Origin: Heracleum sosnowskyi
Taxonomy: Eukaryota; Streptophyta; Magnoliopsida; Apiales; Apiaceae
Direction of reading: 5' to 3'
Assembly: GCA_030848705.1 (NCBI GenBank)
Contig: CM061240.1
Location: 123,554,998 to 123,618,997, forward strand
DNA length: 64,000 bases
Shown: positions 34,486-47,146 of the stretch, in pieces
Position numbering within the stretch: the stretch's first letter is position 1
Layout: each line of letters starts with the position of its first letter
The notes under the pieces: model-generated
Seen by the model: the letters and a program-made list of their open reading frames with translations, nothing else
Told to the model about the DNA's origin: nothing
The model's database searches: none
Program-made: the position numbers and the translations under genes

Positions 34486-37400
34486 TCATATGTGTCTTCT
34501 TTGTGGCATAGTCTTCTTCCCTCTCTTAGAGTTGTTTTCCTCAATTTGGACCTGTAGCCTTCTGTAAAAGATCTTCTCTTCTTCATCTTGATCACCAAGC
34601 ATGGATTGCATAAACTTTAGAGTTTGATTAGATGCCTTATCCAGCTGGTCTTCCATTCTGAAGAATCTTCTGCAATTGTCCTTGTCCTTAAATTCCATCA
34701 TCCAGTATGGTTGAAGATGGATCTTCTTTCCTGTTGAGGGCACTCTAAGCATCCTGGGAAGAGCCTCAGGCTTGTTCCATCTAGCCTTTATCTGACAGAT
34801 TTTGGAGACCACCTCAGACTTGGCTGTTTTGGTGAAGCCAAAGTCCTTCTTCAAGCATCTAAACACTGAGAGTAGTGTTTGATAGTCTTCTCCTAAAATT
34901 CTGTAGAGAGGCCACACCTGTTCTCTACCACCCTTGAATACAAAGACCAATCTCTCAGGCAATTTTTGAGAAGCTGCAATGCCTCTTACTTCCACCAGGT
35001 TGTCTAAGTCAAGATGTAGACTGGATTCTTCCCTGATGTCAGCAATGTACATGCAGTCCTCTGGATTTGCAGGGGGTTTCTGAGGTTGTGGCTTTCTCAT
35101 AAATATTGGCTTTGCCTTGACAGCCCTTTTCTTTGTCTTCATTGGTTGATCCTTCTCAAATAGGAATTTTGGAAAGTAGGCCTCATCAAATTCAAAAGGC
35201 TCCTCTTTTGGCATAATTGGTTGATCATGAAAGTTGACAGGATGTGCAGGATCACAAGCCAACTTTCCTTCATGAGGTTGATCAACAGAAATTTGATGTG
35301 CACTAGTTGTGGAAGAGTCTTGGGCAGTGTCCTGAGAATCATCTTTATCAAAGTTTAGATTCCTTTTTGCTCTAGCCTTTGGCTGCCTTACACTCTTCAT
35401 TTCCTTTCCAGATTCCTCAGCATCATCCTTGGCCTTTTCTTCCTTTAGGGTTTCTTCATCTTCAAGTGATTGAGCAACTGCAAGAGCTTGCATTGCTGCC
35501 CTTTCAGATTCTTCAGCTTTGGCCTTAGCAAAATTTGGGTGACCAACCCAAATGCAGATTTCCTTGCTCTGTAGATGATGGCCCTTTGGTTTCTTATGCT
35601 TGGATGATTGATTTCTTTGCTTTCAATAATCAGCTTCCCTAGGATTTTGAACTCATCTAGCTTTGGTGGAGGATAAAATATCCTTGCAGTGTTCTTGCCC
35701 TTGGGTTTGACAGGTGATATTGGAGATATCCCTCTTGCATCCACATTCCTAAAGCATGAAGCTTGCCCTTTCTCATTTCTTGAATCTTGAAAGAGTCCAT
35801 GCTGAAGGGGTTCTATAACATAAGAACTCTTGAACTGTGGCTCCCATTCCGTTGATGTTACAACCATGGCATTCGTTGATGGTTGATCCGTTGATGGATT
35901 TGAGATCTTTGCAGTTTCAGCAATTTTCTTGACCCTTGCTTCTATGTTGGACCAATGATCTTTGATCTGTTCTGCAAGTCTCATCCTCATAGAAGCTTCC
36001 TGAATTAGGTCAATACCATCCTTTTTCTTCTGTCCAAGCTCCCCCATTGCTAGTGGCTCATTTGGTAAGGAAATGGCTGGAACCAAAACCTTTGTGATTT
36101 GTATATCAAGCTCTTTGGATTTCTCTAGCTCCTTAGATTTCTCCCCTTTTTTGTTATCATCAAGAGAGATGATAGGGAGCCCTTGAGCTGCCAAAATCTG
36201 GGTGAGTATCTGAGTTTGCTTCTCCTGTTCCTTTTGCATTTGAGAAAGTGTAGCCTCAACTTTGTCCACTCTAGAGGAAAGAGTCTTCAAAGATGAGGAC
36301 ACTTCAGGTTCCTTGGAGAAAAACCTGTTCATTTTGGACACAGTTAGAAGAGGAAGCTTTTCATCTAGCCTCCTGTCAGTAGCATCCCTGAGGTTGCTAA
36401 TGGAATCCTTGATTTCTGTAGCTTCAATCCTTGTCTGTAGCATCTGTAGCCTTTGGATTTCCAGAGAATCCATGATGGCCTTGTAGAATTTCTTTTCCCT
36501 TGCATTTGCAGACTCATGAGCTAGATATGCCTCATTGTACTGCCTTGAGATAGCAGCATCTAGAGTGCATCTTCCATGACCATCCTGAGAAAGCCAGTTT
36601 GGTGTAGGGGGCACCACAGAAGTCCCAGTCTGTGAAGTAGTAGCCACCTGTAGATTGTCACCAAAGCTGTCCTCATCATCAGAAAAGTCAAAGTCTCCAC
36701 TTGCTGCAGCTGTTGGAGATAGATTGGTCAAGGCATCCTTTGCTCTTTGCATTGATGCAGTTGTATGAATTAGGTTTAGTGACCTCTCTGCCTCCACATT
36801 GCCCTGCTGAGCCATAATTTGATAGGCTGGCACAGGGTGAGTAAAGGTCTCAGGATCCAGGGAAATACTATCCAGAGTTTGTTGATAATGCTCTTGGAAA
36901 GTAAGTTCCCTTTCTCCTTCATTGACCCTCATTAACTCACTAGCAATGGCTGCCTCCTCCCTTGCTACTTCTGTAGTCCCTTCTCTCTCTCCTCTATTTT
37001 CTTGCATCATGGGCTCCCCATGGCTCACACCTCTCACACCCTCACCTTCACCTACTAAGGTGGAACCCTCAGTCTCTCCTTTTGCCTGGCTGGAAGAAAT
37101 AGCCAGCCTCTCACTCTCATTCTCTCCTTTTGCCTGGCTGCAAGCCAGCCTCTTAATTTCACTCCCTCTCAACCCTAAAAGTGTCTCAACTACCACCAAG
37201 TCATCTACACTAGTTGTGGAAACAACTTGATTTTCAATAAGGGGTGTAGAATGACCTATCAACAGAATGGTAGTTTGAACTGTCAACGGTATGGATACCG
37301 TTGATGGAGAAACACTTGTCAACGAAAGAGACTGTTTCATTGATGAAGTCAATAAAGCACTTTGAGAAAGTGAAATTACAGTAGAATCTGTGGTGATTGA

Positions 37401-38968
37401 TTTTAGAGATTGGTCCACAGATCCTCTTGCAACTTCAGAAAAAGTTGGTTGATGGCCCAACAAATCACTTAACAAGTGATGACCACCAGCTTCAGAGTGG
37501 GGCTTCTCCAAGATTGGAGTTGGAGAATCAGGAATAGATGAATGGATCATGTCCACATCTAAAGACTGAGTTGGTGAATTTGATGGAGATAGTTCAAAGT
37601 TGATGTTTAGAGAATGTGACTGTAACCCCAGAGTAATGATAGGGGTTACATCAAACTGAATTTGTGAAATTGGAAGTGTTGCTTCCAGAGTGTGTGCACC
37701 CTGTGTACCCTTGGATTTTGCTTCATTCTTCTTTGGTATTGGGAAAATGTAGACTGTGGGCTTGAAGTGTCCCTTACCCTTTTGGAGTGTGCTCTTGGAG
37801 GAGAGCTTGTTTCAATAATCACATCCTTTTGGGAGGATGCAACTAGACTTGTGTTTAAATCCATTTTACTCATTGTGCCTTGTTGGGAAGACACAATGGG
37901 GCTTGGTTGGGACACACTATCCTTTCCTTCCTTATTCTTGGGGTTTCTTTGATGTTCACCCCTTCTCTCACCTCTTACAGCTCCAGAATCACTCCCCTTA
38001 GGTTGTGAAGTAGTTTTTGTAACAGGTGCCTTTTGAGAAGCACCTGAGGTTGGCTTTGAGGATTTCTTAGATTTAGGTTTTGCTGCTTGGGCAGGAGCCT
38101 GTTGGGACACAGCTACAGACTCCATAGCAACATTGGTAGGGGAAACAATAGAAGTAGAAACTACACTAACAGGGTTAGAAGAAGTTACCTCAATGATGGG
38201 CAGATACACCACTGGGACATCACCATTGTGGTTAAGTCTCAGGATATCTGTCAGAACCCTCTTCTCTTGCACAAAACACTCAAACCTGGAAACAGGGTTA
38301 GAGATAACTAATGGTGCTGGACTAACATGGTTAGCCAACATCATCAGAAACCTAGCATAATAGATATTCTTTTTCCTATTTGCCTTATCACCTAACTTAG
38401 CACCAATTTCATACATAAGTTGGGTGCTAAAGTTATAATATCTATCAGTTAGAAGCATAGTTAAGAGAATTAACATGGAATTAGTTAATGCATCAAAATT
38501 ACTAATTTTGCCAGAAAATACCTTTATGAATGCATCAACTAAATAGCTGTATTCTCTAACAAAACCTCTCCTAATAATCTTACCCAAATTATCAGTAGGC
38601 AATGAGTAGTTTATAGAATTTAGCATGTTAACCATTTCATTGTATGTAGGCAAAGCATTACAGTTATTTTCAGGAATATGTAGACATGCTTGCAATACAT
38701 CAGAATTAACTATATACTCATTACCTTGAATGGTGAATTGCAAAGTGCAATTTGTCCCACTATACTCACATGAGGTCCAAATCTCCTCGATTATCTTATT
38801 GTAGAGTGGTGTAGAGTGAAACATTACATAGCTCAACTTGCAATTCTTCATGAAGTCCATCATCTTGAAAAAGATGTTGTTCGGGCTTTCCTTGACAACA
38901 AAGGGGATGGAGTTGTTTTTCTCATAGATAAACCCTCCAGCAGACATAAGCTTGACTATGGGTGCCAT
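34486..38968 (-). pseudogene. Element E env-like ORF with two frameshifts
   Basis: It starts at ATG 38968 (MAPIVKLMSAGG) and ends at a stop at 34486, about 1490 codons. Frameshifts lie near 37720 and 35575, judged by comparison with C. Layout: N-terminal globular domain (residues 1-260) with CTLQFTIQGNEYIVN; Lys/Ser/Pro-rich linker; Ser/Thr-rich middle with family words at 37270-37350 and 35850-35895; coiled coil around 36150-36480 (TLSSRVDKVEATLSQMQKEQ); and a C-terminal domain with EVRGIAASQKLPERLVFV and WPLYRILGEDYQTLL. The last residues are basic (KRGKKTMPQRR). No membrane helix is evident. The C-terminal domain is nearly identical in C. Function is unknown. Confidence 0.8.
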
Positions 38969-39509
38969 TGTTGAGTGTAGAAAAGCTTCGAACTGAATTT
39001 CTTGTTAGAGAGAAGAAGAAAGAAAAGCCTTTGGAATTTTTGAGAACATGTAAAAAGAATTAAAGAAAATAGAATTTCTTAAATACTCCCCGAAAAATTC
39101 TCAGAAATTAAATCCAACAATCAATGTAAATTACTGGATTGGCTTAAAAAATATAACCGTTACCTTTAAAGTATTACCATGATTTATACTTACAGGGGTG
39201 TATGTATAGATCGTGGTAACGGACGTGTCAAATTTCAACGGTTCAGATTAATTGCGCTAAATCAACGAATCAGGATTGGGCGGTTAACGTCCCGTCTTAT
39301 TTCGTTGATAAAGCTGCATTTCGTTGATATAAAAGAGCTATCAACGAAACACCCAGAAAAATGCTAAGACTGTCAACGAAATGGTTCGTTTCGTTGACAA
39401 AGTAATTTTGACTTAGACAAAATTTTACTTTTTCCTGAGAAAATTAATTCACAGAAAAAACATAGCAGATTTCTGGCTGCATATTAACTTGTAAACATCT
39501 CAGAAATAA
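38969..39509 (-). repeat. Element E pol-to-env-like spacer with family-word hairpins
   Basis: Seven or so copies of TTTCGTTGA or TCAACGAAA lie at 39262-39405. TTTCGTTGATA at 39319-39329 pairs with TATCAACGAAA at 39339-39349 (11 bp, loop 9), the same hairpin as in C at 19737-19769. The remainder is the env-like leader. Confidence 0.8.
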
Positions 39510-42500
39510 TTAAGAGAAATTTAGCATACCTAGCTCACTTACTAATCTTGAGAATGTTGATTCATCAAGTGGCTTGGTAAAGATGTCTGTAAGTTGTTGT
39601 TCACTTGGAACAAAATTTAACTCCACAATACCATTCATAACATGTTCTCTAATGAAATGGTACTTGATGTCAATGTGCTTGGTCCTTGAATGCTGCACTG
39701 GATTCTCAGTAATGGCAATGGCACTAGTGTTGTCACAGAAAATAGGAATTTTCACAACTCTTATTCCATAATCAAGTAGTTGATTTTTCATCCATAAAAT
39801 CTGTGCACAACAACTTCCAGCTGCAATATACTCAGCCTCAGCTGTGGAGGTAGAAACTGAGTTTTGTTTCTTGCTGAACCATGAGACAAGCTTGTTTCCT
39901 AAGAATTGACAGGTGCCTGTTGTGCTTTTCCTGTCAATTTTACATCCTACAAAATCTGCATCTGAATAACCAATTAGTTCAAAGCCAGATTCTCTAGGAT
40001 ACCAAATGCCAAGGTTTGGTGTTCCTTTGAGATATCTGAAAATTCTTTTAATAGCAACTAAATGGGATTCCCTGGGATCAGCCTGAAATCTAGCACATAG
40101 ACATGTAGCAAACATAATATCAGGTCTAATAGCTGTTAAATATAAAAGTGAGCCTACCATGCCTCTGTAACTTGAAATGTCCACAGATTTTTCCTTAGTA
40201 TTCAATTCAAGTTTGGTGGCAGTAGGCATAGGAGTTTTGGCAGGAGAGCATTCCATTAAGTTAAATTTCTTTAATAAATCATGAATATATTTTGTTTGAC
40301 TAATGAAAATGCCTTCATTGACTTGCTTCACTTGAAGACCAAGAAAGTAAGTTAATTCTCCCATCATGCTCATTTCATATTTACTTTGCATAAGCTTGGC
40401 AAACTTTTGACAAAGTTTCACATCTGTAGACCCAAAGATTATGTCATCTACATAAATTTGAACAAGTATAGTAGAGCCATTTACAACCCTGTGAAACAGA
40501 GTTTTATCTACAGTACCTCTAGTGAAGTGATTCTCAAGGAGGAACTGTGAAAGTGTGTCATACCAGGCTCTAGGTGCTTGTTTCAAACCATAGAGTGCTT
40601 TGAGGAGGAAGTATACATATTCAGGAAAATCATCATCTTCAAAACCAGGAGGTTGACTTACATACACCTCCTCTTCCAATTCCCCATTCAGAAAAGCACT
40701 CTTCACATCCATTTGATAGACTTTGAAATTGGCATGGGCTGCATAGGCTAGGAAAATCCTTATTGTTTCTAGTCTTGCAACAGGAGCAAAGGTTTCATCA
40801 AAATCAATTCCCTCTTCCTGTGAATAGCCTTTTGCAACCAATCTAGCTTTGTTCCTTGTGACTATGCCATTTTCATCCATCTTGTTTCTGAACACCCATT
40901 TTGTGCCTATGACACTCCTGTCCTTAGGCTTGGGCACCAGCTTCCAAACATTGTTCCTTTCAAATTGGTTTAGCTCTTCTTGCATAGCTAAAACCCAATC
41001 TGGATCTAGAAGTGCATCCTCAACTTTCTTTTGCTCATCTTGAGACAGAAAGCTACTATATAGACATTATTCTTGAGTTGCTCTTCTAGTTTGGACTTTT
41101 GAAGAAACATCACCTATAATAAGTTCAAAGGGATGATCTTTAGTCCATTTCCTTGAGGGAGGTAAATTTGCTCTTGAGGAGGTAGCTTCATGATCATGAT
41201 TGCCTTGATTGGATATTTGTCCTTGAGAAACTCCCCCTGAGTTTGTTGTCCCTAATTGATCACTTCTAGAAGCATTTCTATGACTGTCAACGGTATGACC
41301 ATTTTGGCTATCAACGAAACGCTCATTTTGACTGTCAACGAATCCACCATCATGACTGTCAACGAAATGACCATTTGGTCTGCTAGCAGCTATTCTTTTC
41401 AATCTTAATGCAGCAATTTCATATTCACTACTGCTTTCATCTGTGCTAGATACAACAACTTTAGGTTGTTTCTCAGTAGCCTTAACATGATTCACTTGAT
41501 CTCCTTCCTCATTCTCAAAAGAAAGACTTTCATGGAAACCTTCATCACAGAGACCTTGAATTTTGAGATCATCAAAAACAACATGTACAGATTCCATAAC
41601 AATGTTGGTTCTGAGGTTATAGACTCTGTAAGCTTTCCCTGCTGCATATCCCACAAATATTGCTTCATCTGCCTTTGCTTCAAATTTCCCCAAATGCTCA
41701 GCTTGATTCCTCAAAACAAAGCATTTGCATCCAAAGACATGAAGAAAATCCAATAGTGGCTTCTTTCTTTTGAGTAGTTGATAAGGGGTCATTCCCTTGG
41801 TCTGATTAATCAAAGAAATATTTTGAGTGAAGCAAGCTGTGTTAACTGCCTCAGCCCAAAAATAAGTTGGTAACTTTGATTCATCTAGCATTGTCCTTGC
41901 AGCTTCAATAAGTGTTCTGTTTTTCCTTTCAACTACACCATTTTGCTGTGGTGTCCTTGCTGCTGAAAACTCATGCAAAATACCATTTTCTTCACAGAAC
42001 ACCTTCATGCTTGAATTCTTGAATTTTGTCCCATTGTCACTCCTAATCCTTCTTACTTTGAAATCAGGATGATTATTTACCATCTTGATGTGATTGATAA
42101 TGATTTCACTTGCCTCATCTTTTGAGTGTAAAAAGAAGGTCCATGTAAATCTAGAAAAATCATCAACAATCACAAGACAGTATTTCTTCTTTGAGATAGA
42201 CATGACATTTACAGGGCCAAACAGATCCATATGAAGTAATTCAAGCTGATGGACAATTGATGACTCTGTCTTGCTTTTGAATGATGCCTTCTTTTGTTTC
42301 CCTTTTTGACAGGAATCACACAAACCATCCTTGGAAAACTCCACCTGTGGAATTCCTCTAGCAAGATCTTTCCTCACCAAATCATTCATAACTTTAAAAT
42401 TTAGATGAGATAATTTCTTGTGCCATAGCCAACTTTCATCCTTGCTTGCCTTGCTGAAGAGACAAGTGATGGTGTCTGGACTTGTGCTACTAAAGTCAGC

Positions 42501-42881
42501 AATGTACACATTCCCTCTTCTGAATCCAGTCATTACCACATTGTTGTCTCCTCCTTTAGAAACAACACAGGCTTCTTTAGAAAAAGTAACTAAAAATCCT
42601 TTGTCACAAAGTTGGCTGATACTAAGCGAATTGTGCTTAAGACCATCCACCAATGCAACCTCATCTATGATGACATTCTCTTTTGAAATCAAGCCATATC
42701 CCTTAGTGTAGCCTTTGCTGTCATCTCCAAAAGCAATACAAGGGCCAGCTCTTTCCTGAAACTCTGTGAGCAGGGTAGAATCACCAGTCATGTGTCTTGA
42801 ACAACCACTATCCAAGTACCAAAGATTCCTTTTGTCTCCCTGCACACAACAAAGCCAAATCAAGTTGATTTTGGTACCCAA
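39510..42881 (-). pseudogene. pol: Element E pol (PR-IN-RT-RH), one stop
   Basis: The frame opens without an ATG, overlapping the gag end by 22 bases in the -1 frame, and closes at 39510. Protease: YLDSGCSRHMTG. Integrase: HHCC finger (WHKKLSHL ... CDSCQKGK) with catalytic D, D and E in HMDLFGP, SDNGTKF and QQNGVVERKN. Hinge: 41130-41480, with four family words at 41280-41375 and an AGGGGGAG tract. RT: GTKWVFRNKMDENG through QIYVDDIIFGS (YVDD intact). RNase H: GYSDADFVGCKIDRKS and STAEAEYIAAGSCC. The only lesion I see is a TAA at 41067-41069 just before the RT domain. All catalytic residues are present. Confidence 0.92.
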
Positions 42882-45331
42882 GTTTCCTTGGGTCCTGTTT
42901 TGTTAGCCTTTGCTTTTCCTTTTATATCATTTTTCACCTTGGGCTCAGATTGATTTAAATCAATCTTTACCCTTGGTGTTGATTTCTGAGGGTTGCTCAC
43001 ATTTTCATTCACAGCATGCATAGTTGGAGGAACAAACATGTTATTCATATTCCATGGCATTTGTGGCACATTAAACATATTCATGTATGGATTAGGCACA
43101 AATGGCATGCTGGCATATGGATTCTGAAATTGTGCATATGGAGCAAACATGTTAGGCATAATAGGCATTGTAGGCATAGAACCATTCATTGCAGGCTTAG
43201 ACATTTTCACTTTAGTAGTCTTCTTAACAGATTTGCAGTTAGTAGATAAATGACTAACACTTCCACAATTAACACATGTCTTTCTAGGAGCATATTTATC
43301 AGGTGTGTAATTGTTGTGTTTGTTAATTCCTACTTTGCCATTCCTGTTATTCTTTGTATTTCCCTTAGCCTCAACTTGAACATTCTCTAACTTATCTTTC
43401 AATTGCTTGTTGGACAAGTGACCTACATTAGCTCTCTCAACAGGCTTCTCAACTTTCTTTGATTTACTAGACTCACCTTGAACAAAGTTCTTGGTGACAG
43501 GACCATACTTGTTATTAAGTCTAGTGAGTTCTTCTTTTCTTTTATCTGTCAACGAAACAGCCTGATCGGTTGATGGTTCATCTGTCAACGAAACATTGCA
43601 TTCCGTTGACATATCAACCTTCAATAAATGATCATTGTTGTTTGTTGACTCTGTTTCTGATTCTAAGGTTTCACCAACATACCCTAGCTTCTCTTTGTTC
43701 TTTTTCCATGATTGTTCACAGAAGGATTCCATACCTTGAACATTAATGATGTTGTTAGCAACATTCCTGGCATCTTTCCATTTAGCAATCACATTTTGTT
43801 CTATTTCAAGTTGTGTTTTAAGAATTTCTTCCCTTTCTAACACGTTCTCAAGTTCCTTCTTAGTATCCCTACTTACACACCTCATTTTCTCAAAATCAAT
43901 GAGTTGTGCTTCTAACATTGCATTCTTATCACTGAAGAGCAAATTAGTCTCTTTTATTCTTGAATTCTCTTTGGTAAGTGATTTAAGAGTAACACGCAAA
44001 TTATATAGTACAGTAGACATTTCATTTACTGCACTATCGCATTCCTCTTTAGAAAACTCGGAAAGATTAGTAATTGTTACCTGGTTGCTTGAGGAGCTTG
44101 CTTCCTGCTCATGATTGTTAGCCATAAGAGCCAAGTTGACATACTCAACATCATCATCAGAATCTTCACCATTACCAGCCCAATCATACTCCTGAGACAT
44201 GAAAGCCTTTTCTTTTTGCTTGAGAAGTTCAAAGTATTTCTTTTTATAATCAACAGGCTCAAATTTCCTGTTGCCCTTCTCAACCTTGGGCTTTCTGCAG
44301 TCCCCAGCAAAGTGACCAAGCATTCCACAATTGAAACATTTAGATTTAGACTTTTCAATCCAGTTATTTTTGCTGGGTTGAAAGTCTCTCCTTGGTGGCC
44401 TACCTTCTGAGTTTCTCTTGAACTTGAACTTAGAGAATTTTCTTGACAGAAAAGCAATGTGTTCATCAATCTCATCTAAGTCATCCAAGTTGGCTGGTTC
44501 TGGTTCTTCTTCTTCTGTCATCTTGCCTTTACCCTTGCTAACATCACTCCTACAACTAGCTCGACTAGTTGTGGCCTTTGCAGCTTCTTCATTGTCATCT
44601 TCCAGTTGGTTCACAGATGCAATCAATGCAATAGATCCACCTTTCTTCTATACCTTTTCAATTTCTTCATCTTGCTCCATTTCCAACTCATATGTCTTCA
44701 AGGTTCCATAAAGCCTTTCAAGAGTGTAGTCTTTGTACTCTTGAGTGTTTCTGAGAGAAACAGTCATAGGCTTCCATTCTTTTGGAAGAGCTCTAAGAAA
44801 TTTAAGGTTTGAATCCTTGGTTTGATAGATCCTCCCATACAACTTTAATCCATTCAAAAGCTTCTGAAACCTACTAAACGTGTCATTTAGGGTTTCACCA
44901 ACTTTAAAATGAAAATGCTCATATTGTTGTATGAGGAGCTGCATTTTGTTTTCCCTAACTTGCTCAGTTCCTTCACAGAGAGTTCTAACAGTGTCCCATA
45001 CTTCCTTGGAGGTTGTACAGTTTATGACATTGTCAAACATCTCTTGCTCCAAACCATTAAACAGAATGTTCATGGTTCTTTTATCTTTATGGATTTCTGC
45101 AACATCTTCAATAGTCCATTCTGAGACAAGTTTTGGAATTTCCACATCGGGAGCATCATCTGGCACTCCAACTCTAGATGCAACCTTCATGGGAATGTGT
45201 GGACCTTTCTCAATGCAGTCTACATACCTCTCATCCATAGACATGAGATGTAAATGCATCTTTACTTTCCAGTGAAAGTAATTGTCCTTATCAAGAACTG
45301 GTATCTTTACACCTGCATCCTTCTTCACCAT
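42860..45331 (-). pseudogene. gag: Element E gag, one stop
   Basis: It starts at ATG 45331 (MVKKDAGVKIPVLDKDNYF) and runs in one frame to a stop at 42860 (ETWVPKST). A single nonsense codon lies at about 44645-44647, where C reads Gln. Domains: capsid/UBN2-like (residues 1-225), acidic linker, CFNCGMLGHFAGDC zinc knuckle (about 44300-44340), coiled coil (about 43750-44100), a second knuckle CVNCGSVSHLSTNC (about 43240-43280), and a Met/Pro/Asn-rich tail. Four family words lie at 43550-43612. Gag would form the particle and bind RNA. Confidence 0.92.
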
Positions 45332-45381
45332 GGTTACTGTTTTTGGTCTTGATATTTAAACTTCTTGTACGTTAGAAGCTC

Positions 45382-45393
45382 GCTCTGATACCA
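45382..45393 (-). promoter_or_regulatory. Element E primer binding site (initiator Met tRNA)
   Basis: GCTCTGATACCA on the plus strand, i.e. TGGTATCAGAGC in element orientation, two bases inside the 5' LTR. Confidence 0.92.
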
Positions 45394-45395
45394 AT

Positions 45396-46419
45396 TGTTA
45401 ATCCCAAATGACCTAACAGAATTGTAGAAGGGGGGGGGGGTTGAATACAATTACTTGATATTTCTCAAACTTAAAACAACTTACAAATTAAAACTGAACT
45501 TATAAAATAAAAACCACAAGCACTTAATAATTTCAGTTGGATTGTTTGATGATCCAACTGAAGTGATTTTTATTGCGGAAACAATCTGTGATACAAAAGT
45601 ACACAGCTGCTCAGTTACAATAATGTAGAGAAGAAAATACTCTCAAAAATAGCTAATACAATCTATTTGTTTTTCTTCTCTCGTTGTTAAAGTAACTGCT
45701 ACACTTGGTTATATAAACCCAAGTTTACAACTCTATTTTTGGCTACACTAAAAGTACAATGAGTAACCGCCAATAGTTTGCTTTTCATCCCTTTGTCCAG
45801 TGGTCCTTGGAGATATTTGCTTTTGTCTTCATGCTTATTATGATCACTCCCAAGAGCCCAAATGGAAACTGGAATGTTTCCTTATTCCCCATGTCCATTT
45901 TAATGGTTTCCAATGCAAAGTACACTTTCACATCTCCTTTAGATCTGTTCAGTAAACTGTCACTATCACTTTGTCAACTATTCAGAAAAGCAATAATGAT
46001 TCGTTGATAGCAGGGAGATGTGTTTCGTTGATAGCTTTAATCTTCATTTCGTTGATGAGTAAACTCCATACCGTTGACAGAGTAATCTTCATTCCGTTGA
46101 CAGAGTAATCTTCATTCCGTTGACATGTCTTCACTTAGGCAAAATTACAAGGCATAAGATATTTACAATTAACCAACCTATTTTGCCTATCTAGTACTTA
46201 GTCAACATGACTTAGAAAACCTATCCAATATCTACAATGAAATCCATATCAAACTAGAAGTATTGTACAGTGCAATTGCTACATCACTCATTTCGTTGAT
46301 GAGCTTCCTGTCAACGGAATGCTGCAAAGCATGCCATTTCGTTGACAGCTACAAAATGACTTTACACAAATTCTACTAAGTGTTTTATGTTTATCATCAA
46401 GAACAACATATTCCTAACA
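45396..46419 (-). repeat. Element E 5' LTR (1024 bp)
   Basis: Nearly identical to 33280-34299 apart from about a dozen substitutions and a longer G-run (10 against 7). It carries the same family-word cluster at 46000-46350 and the same TATA-like region. Confidence 0.95.
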
Positions 46420-46424
46420 CTTAT

Positions 46425-47048
46425 GTTGATCCTTACTCCTTAACAGAAATTGGAGGTACTTTAACTTCTGAAAACCTGAACAATTTACTAGCTGTTGATA
46501 TAGTTATAGATTGTCATGATGGTTTTGACAAGAAAGAAAAGCTTCTGTACTTCATGAAAGATGGTAGTGTGAAGATTCTATCTATTCAAGATCTGCTGAT
46601 GAAAACTACACAGGAACTGAAATATGTTCACTATCTGTTAAGATGGAAGAATCAAGTGTGCAAAGTGTGGAGTGACATGATTTTGTCAACAATAAGAAGA
46701 AGACTGGATGGAAACAGTAATTTCAATGGTAATTATACTCCCATGTACTTAAATCAAAGAGATCAGGATGTGGAAATGCAAAGGGGTACTGCTGTTAAAG
46801 AAGTAACTTTTGGCATGACTCAACTTACTCTCAATCCTGATGGGAAGGAAATTGCTTATCTTTTGCTTAAAGAGCATAGTCTTCAGAGAAGCTCCATACT
46901 GAATCTCAGAGCAGCTATCTACCAGATTAATGAGGAAGATGAAGAACTCAGAAATCTTAAGGAAAGACTGATTCAAATTCTTGAAGAAAAAGAAGAAAAT
47001 TTGTTATCCAACTTCTTGAAGATGAATCTGTTCTATCAAAGAATTTAA
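46425..47048 (+). pseudogene. Element D env-like ORF, C-terminal end
   Basis: Directly after the CTTAT target duplication of E, the reading frame of 29335-33279 continues without shift for about 208 codons to a stop at 47046. It contains SIQDLLMKTTQELKYVHYLL, WKNQVCKVWSDMILSTIRRR and a charged C-terminal helix (EEDEELRNLKERLIQILEEK). It is helical and charged, with no membrane segment. It is separated from the rest of its ORF only by element E. Confidence 0.8.
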
Positions 47049-47146
47049 ACAGATAAGTTGTTGCAGCAGATATTTGTACATTTTGTATATATGTTTTTGA
47101 CATCATTGAATCTTAAGAATCTATACTTTATTTCACAAAGTATGAG
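47049..47146 (+). other. Element D 3' untranslated stretch up to the solo LTR
   Basis: Short AT-rich sequence ending in ATGAG (47142-47146), the left target duplication of the solo LTR. Confidence 0.6.

Larger units (their letters stand above)
33280..46419 (-). mobile_element. Element E: near-complete Sirevirus-type retrotransposon inserted in D
   Basis: A 13.1-kb element on the minus strand. Two LTRs of about 1020 bp (33280-34299 and 45396-46419) are flanked by the 5-bp target duplication CTTAT (33275-33279 and 46420-46424). By hand I count about a dozen to fourteen differences between the LTRs (roughly 1.4%), so it is recent. Gag, pol and the env-like ORF are all present, with one stop each in gag and pol and two frameshifts in the env-like ORF. 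It is the same family as C, and the nearest to an active copy in this window. Confidence 0.95.

Noticed and set aside
36922..37230. Hydrophobic open frames on the strand opposite to coding regions (also 15648-16016, 21856-22131 and others)
   Set aside because: They are antisense shadows of Ser/Thr-rich or Glu/Lys-rich coding sequence. Their apparent membrane segments are composition artefacts.
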